A stretch of 64,000 bases of DNA from JBGAJN01 sp044224905 (lineage in GTDB: Bacteria; Verrucomicrobiota; Verrucomicrobiia; Limisphaerales; JBGAJN01): contig JBGAJN010000004.1 in assembly GCA_044224905.1 (NCBI GenBank), positions 124,001-188,000 of the forward strand, given 5' to 3'. The notes under the pieces were generated by a model, which saw only the letters and a list, made by a program, of their open reading frames with translations, was not told where the DNA came from and did not search any database. Each line of letters opens with the position of its first letter. Positions within the stretch are counted from its first letter, which is position 1. Positions 61,252 through 64,000 of this stretch are shown piece after piece. Made by a program: the position numbers and the translations under genes.

Positions 61252-62637
61252 ATGGCGCGCGACGATCTTTTTGCTGCGGAGGAATCCGCGGCTCCGCCTC
61301 CCCCAAGCGCGGTGGCGACGGAATCCTTTTCCTCCGCGCCGCTCGCTGCGCGCATGCGTCCGCGCAATCTCGACGAATACGTCGGGCAAACCCACATCCT
61401 CGGCCCGGGACAATTGCTCCGCCGCGCCATCGAAGCCGATCGCATCCAATCGCTGATCTTCTACGGGCCTCCAGGCACGGGGAAAACTTCCCTCGCGCAA
61501 ATCATCGCCCGGCAAACGAAGAGCAAGTTCGAACGCCTCAGCGGGGTGGAATCCAACGTCGCCGACATGCGGCGCGTCCTCGCCAGCGCCTCAAATCGCC
61601 TCGAGAACACCGGGCAGTCGACGATTCTCTTCATCGATGAAATCCACCGCTTCAACAAAGCGCAGCAGGACATTCTTTTGCCCGATGTCGAGAGCGGCAC
61701 GGTGCGATTGATCGGCGCCACGACGCACAATCCGTTTTTCTTCGTCAACTCCCCGCTCGTCTCGCGCTCCCAGATTTTCGAACTGCGCCCGCTCACTGAG
61801 GAGGACTTGCTCGGCCTGCTGCGCCGCGCGCTCACCGAACCCGAGCGCGGCCTTGCTCACTTGAAAATTCGCGCGGACGAAGACGCGTTGAAGCATCTCG
61901 CGCGTGTGTCCGACGGCGATGCGCGCAAGGCGCTTAACTCGCTCGAGATCGCTTCGCTGACGACTGCGACCAGTGCCGACGGGTTCATTCACCTCACGCT
62001 CGATGTCGCGGAGCAATGCATTCAGAAGAAAGCGATCGTCTATGACGGCGATGGCGACGCGCACTACGACACGATCTCGGCGTTCATCAAATCGATGCGC
62101 GGCAGCGATCCCGACGCGACGCTCTATTGGCTTGCGAAGATGATTCACGCCGGCGAAGACCCGCGCTTCATCACGCGCCGGATCGTGATTCACGCCGCGG
62201 AGGACGTTGGCCTCGCCGATCCGATGGCGCTCGTGCTCGCGAATGCCGCGCATCAAGCGGCCGAGTTCGTCGGTTGGCCCGAGGCGCGCATTCCCATCGC
62301 CGAAGCCGCGCTCTACATCGCCACGGCGAACAAGAGCAACTCCGTCGTCGCCGCCATCGACGCCGCGCTCGACGACGTGAAGAGCGGTCGCACGTTGCCC
62401 GTGCCCGACCATCTGCGCGACGGCCACTACGCCGGCTCGAAACGCCTCGGCCACGGCGTCGGTTACCAATACGCCCACGAAGGCGAAGGCCATTTCGTCG
62501 TGCAAGATTACCTCGGCGCGGCCAAGCGTTACTACGAGCCGACCGAGCAAGGCGTGGAGAAGAAGATCAAGGAACGCGTGGAGAAGTGGCGCGCGTTGAT
62601 TGCGCAGAACCCACCCGCGAAGCCGAAAGCGCAATGA
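61252..62637 (+). CDS. rarA: Replication-associated recombination protein A (MgsA/RarA), AAA+ ATPase
   Basis: A 461-residue AAA+ protein. Y-V-G-Q-T-H-I-L-G-P-G opens the family, G-P-P-G-T-G-K-T-S is Walker A, I-D-E-I-H-R-F-N-K is Walker B with the RarA-specific continuation, and G-A-T-T-H-N-P-F-F is sensor 1. The C-terminal half includes H-A-A-E-D-V-G-L-A-D and the C-terminal oligomerisation region. RarA acts at stalled replication forks. The fau gene overlaps its stop by ATGA. The first codons are Ala/Ser/Pro-rich, and the ATG at 61252 follows the 6S terminator. Confidence 0.95.
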   Translation: MARDDLFAAEESAAPPPPSAVATESFSSAPLAARMRPRNLDEYVGQTHILGPGQLLRRAIEADRIQSLIFYGPPGTGKTSLAQIIARQTKSKFERLSGVESNVADMRRVLASASNRLENTGQSTILFIDEIHRFNKAQQDILLPDVESGTVRLIGATTHNPFFFVNSPLVSRSQIFELRPLTEEDLLGLLRRALTEPERGLAHLKIRADEDALKHLARVSDGDARKALNSLEIASLTTATSADGFIHLTLDVAEQCIQKKAIVYDGDGDAHYDTISAFIKSMRGSDPDATLYWLAKMIHAGEDPRFITRRIVIHAAEDVGLADPMALVLANAAHQAAEFVGWPEARIPIAEAALYIATANKSNSVVAAIDAALDDVKSGRTLPVPDHLRDGHYAGSKRLGHGVGYQYAHEGEGHFVVQDYLGAAKRYYEPTEQGVEKKIKERVEKWRALIAQNPPAKPKAQ

Positions 62638-63233
62638 ACCCGTTGTCGCTCCCGGAACAAAAGTCCGCGCTGCGAACCCGCATTCGCGCCGCCGTCCACC
62701 AACTCACCGCCGACGAGCGCGCCACGTCCTCGGCCAAAATTCTCGCGTCACTCCGCGCTCAGGCCGTCTGGAAGAACGCCCGCACCGTGCTCTTGTTCTC
62801 ACCGCTCCACGACGAGGCCGACCTCTGGCCCGCTGTCGTGGACGCAGTCGCCGCCGGCAAGACCATCGCCCTGCCCCGCTTCGTCGCTGACCGCCGGTGT
62901 TACGAGGCGGCGCTCATCCGCGATCTCGCGCGCGATTGCGCGACCGGCAGCTTCGGCATCCGCGAACCGCGTCCCGAGTGTGCCGCTCTGCCGTTAAACC
63001 AACTGGACTTTGTGCTCGTTCCCGGTATAGGCTTCGACTCCGCTGGTTGGCGGTTGGGGCGTGGCAAAGGTTACTACGATCAGCTGCTGGCGACGGTGAC
63101 CGGGATCAAATGCGGCGTGGGCTTTGATTGCCAGTTGGTCGACGCGGTGCCCCATGAAACCCACGATGTTCGTTTGAATTGCTTGTTAACTCCGTCGCGG
63201 TGGTTCGACTTCGACCACACGCGCGGCGACTGA
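62634..63233 (+). CDS. fau: 5-formyltetrahydrofolate cyclo-ligase
   Basis: A 199-residue protein. K-S-A-L-R-T-R-I-R-A near the N-terminus, F-G-I-R-E-P in the middle, and the signature L-V-P-G-I-G-F-D-S-A-G-W-R-L-G-R-G-K-G-Y-Y-D (residues ~125-146) define the family. It converts 5-formyl-THF to 5,10-methenyl-THF with ATP. ATG 62634 overlaps the rarA stop (ATGA). The 6S RNA-fau proximity seen in proteobacteria (ssrS-ygfA) is echoed here with rarA between them. The rny ATG follows its stop immediately. Confidence 0.93.
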   Translation: MNPLSLPEQKSALRTRIRAAVHQLTADERATSSAKILASLRAQAVWKNARTVLLFSPLHDEADLWPAVVDAVAAGKTIALPRFVADRRCYEAALIRDLARDCATGSFGIREPRPECAALPLNQLDFVLVPGIGFDSAGWRLGRGKGYYDQLLATVTGIKCGVGFDCQLVDAVPHETHDVRLNCLLTPSRWFDFDHTRGD

Positions 63234-64000
63234 ATGTTTTTGTTGGCCAATATTTACGTTGAAGCGACCGCCATGCTTCTCGGCGGCGCCGCTCTGGGCT
63301 ACGGACTCTTCGCCTGGCGCGAACGCGCCTTCCGCAACGCCGCCAAACTCCAGGAACAGACCACCCTCGACAACGCCCGTCGCGAAGCCGAGGCCATCGT
63401 TCGCGAAGCCCGCCTCAACGCCAACGAAGACGCCCTCAAACTCCGCGAGCAAACCGAGCAAGCCTTCACCGCCCGCCGCAAGGAACTCGCCGACCTCGAA
63501 GCCCGCCTCGCCCAGCGCGAAGCTTTGCTCAACCAGCAACTCGAGAACATCGTCGTCGAGGAAAAGAATCTCCGCCGCCAGAAGGAACAACACGCCAGCG
63601 CGGTTGCCGAACTGGAACTGCGCAACGTCGAACTCATCCATCTCACCGAGGAACGGAAGAACCAACTCCAGAACATCAGCCGCCTCACCGAGTCCGACGC
63701 CCGCGCGCAGTTGCTACACGAGGTCGAGCAGTCCGCCCAGCGCGACGCCGGCGATATCACGCGCAAGATCGTCGACGACGCCAAGTCCCGCGCCGAGGAA
63801 AAAGCCCGCCGCATCATCAGCCTCGCGATCCAGCGCTACGCCGCTGAGCACACCTTCGAGACGACCACCGCCACCATTGCCCTCACCGGCGATGACATGA
63901 AAGGCCGCATCATCGGCCGCGAAGGTCGCAACATCCGTTCCTTCGAACACGCCACCGGCGTCACCGTCCTCATCGACGACACGCCCAACGCCGTCGTTCT
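63234..64000 (+). CDS. rny: Ribonuclease Y, N-terminal part (3' end outside window)
   Basis: The frame is open to the window end, giving 255 codons. Residues ~1-25 contain a membrane anchor (A-T-A-M-L-L-G-G-A-A-L-G-Y-G-L). A long Glu/Arg/Ala-rich coiled coil spans ~28-205. A KH domain then begins (G-R-I-I-G-R-E-G-R-N-I-R-S-F). The order anchor, coiled coil, KH is that of RNase Y; the HD catalytic domain lies beyond the window. RNase Y is a membrane-bound endonuclease that starts mRNA decay. ATG 63234 directly follows the fau stop. Confidence 0.93.
   Translation, partial: MFLLANIYVEATAMLLGGAALGYGLFAWRERAFRNAAKLQEQTTLDNARREAEAIVREARLNANEDALKLREQTEQAFTARRKELADLEARLAQREALLNQQLENIVVEEKNLRRQKEQHASAVAELELRNVELIHLTEERKNQLQNISRLTESDARAQLLHEVEQSAQRDAGDITRKIVDDAKSRAEEKARRIISLAIQRYAAEHTFETTTATIALTGDDMKGRIIGREGRNIRSFEHATGVTVLIDDTPNAVV

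Noticed and set aside
61252..62637. Clamp loader subunit (DnaX-like) for the AAA+ protein
   Set aside because: The I-D-E-I-H-R-F-N-K motif and the C-terminal H-A-A-E-D-V-G-L-A-D block are those of RarA/MgsA, and no zinc-finger cysteines are present.
1..64000. tRNA genes, CRISPR arrays, insertion sequences or prophage
   Set aside because: All gaps were scanned for T-loop sequence, regularly spaced direct repeats and transposase or integrase motifs. None was found.

Overview
The window is GC-rich, densely coded chromosomal DNA from a Gram-negative bacterium, most likely a Verrucomicrobiota member close to Limisphaerales/Pedosphaera-type soil or freshwater lineages. This rests on the gene repertoire, not on a marker gene: two formylglycine-type sulfatases, a PQQ-propeller protein with inserted EF-hands, a PEP-CTERM protein, a TIGR03790-type protein, and a giant secreted glycosidase ending in a tandem C-terminal module that I associate with Verrucomicrobia. 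No tRNA, rRNA, CRISPR array, transposase or phage gene was seen.

Layout. 1-2.2 kb: end of a probable sugar isomerase/epimerase gene, a clear terminator, then a GT47-like glycosyltransferase and an FkbM methyltransferase. 2.4-10.2 kb: one giant secreted multidomain GH30 protein, followed by a PEP-CTERM protein. 11-24 kb: mostly minus-strand genes (SDR, PQQ/EF-hand protein, Prc protease, thioesterase, two sulfatases flanking a DUF2238 membrane protein, NIPSNAP protein, xth, recN). 23.8-29.6 kb: housekeeping and exported enzymes (MBL hydrolase, TIGR03790 protein, aroC, glutathione peroxidase, Tat-type metallophosphoesterase, BON protein).

30.2-47.9 kb: a long, co-directional chemosensory cluster, the most distinctive part of the window. 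Its order is MCP (c-type haem sensor), CheW, exported beta-carbonic anhydrase, three more MCPs, CheY, HDOD-CheX fusion, CheR, CheD, HDOD protein, two tandem CheBs, CheX-REC fusion, CheA, CheY. No flagellar or pilus gene is present. All four receptors seem to lack a HAMP domain. The first receptor ends in a CheR-tether-like pentapeptide and the CheR carries the matching loop. The carbonic anhydrase and haem receptor together suggest a signal linked to CO2/bicarbonate, pH or redox/gas state; this is inference.

48-64 kb: secreted hypothetical protein, a split phosphotransacetylase (catalytic pta plus a separate P-loop/DRTGG protein) with hisC, then argA and a YkuD transpeptidase, radical SAM protein, fabI, MFS transporter, NUDIX hydrolase, an alcohol dehydrogenase lacking the structural zinc cysteines paired with a HUMPS decarboxylase, and a YajG-like lipoprotein. 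A probable 6S RNA with its own terminator sits directly upstream of a rarA-fau-rny operon that runs off the window end.
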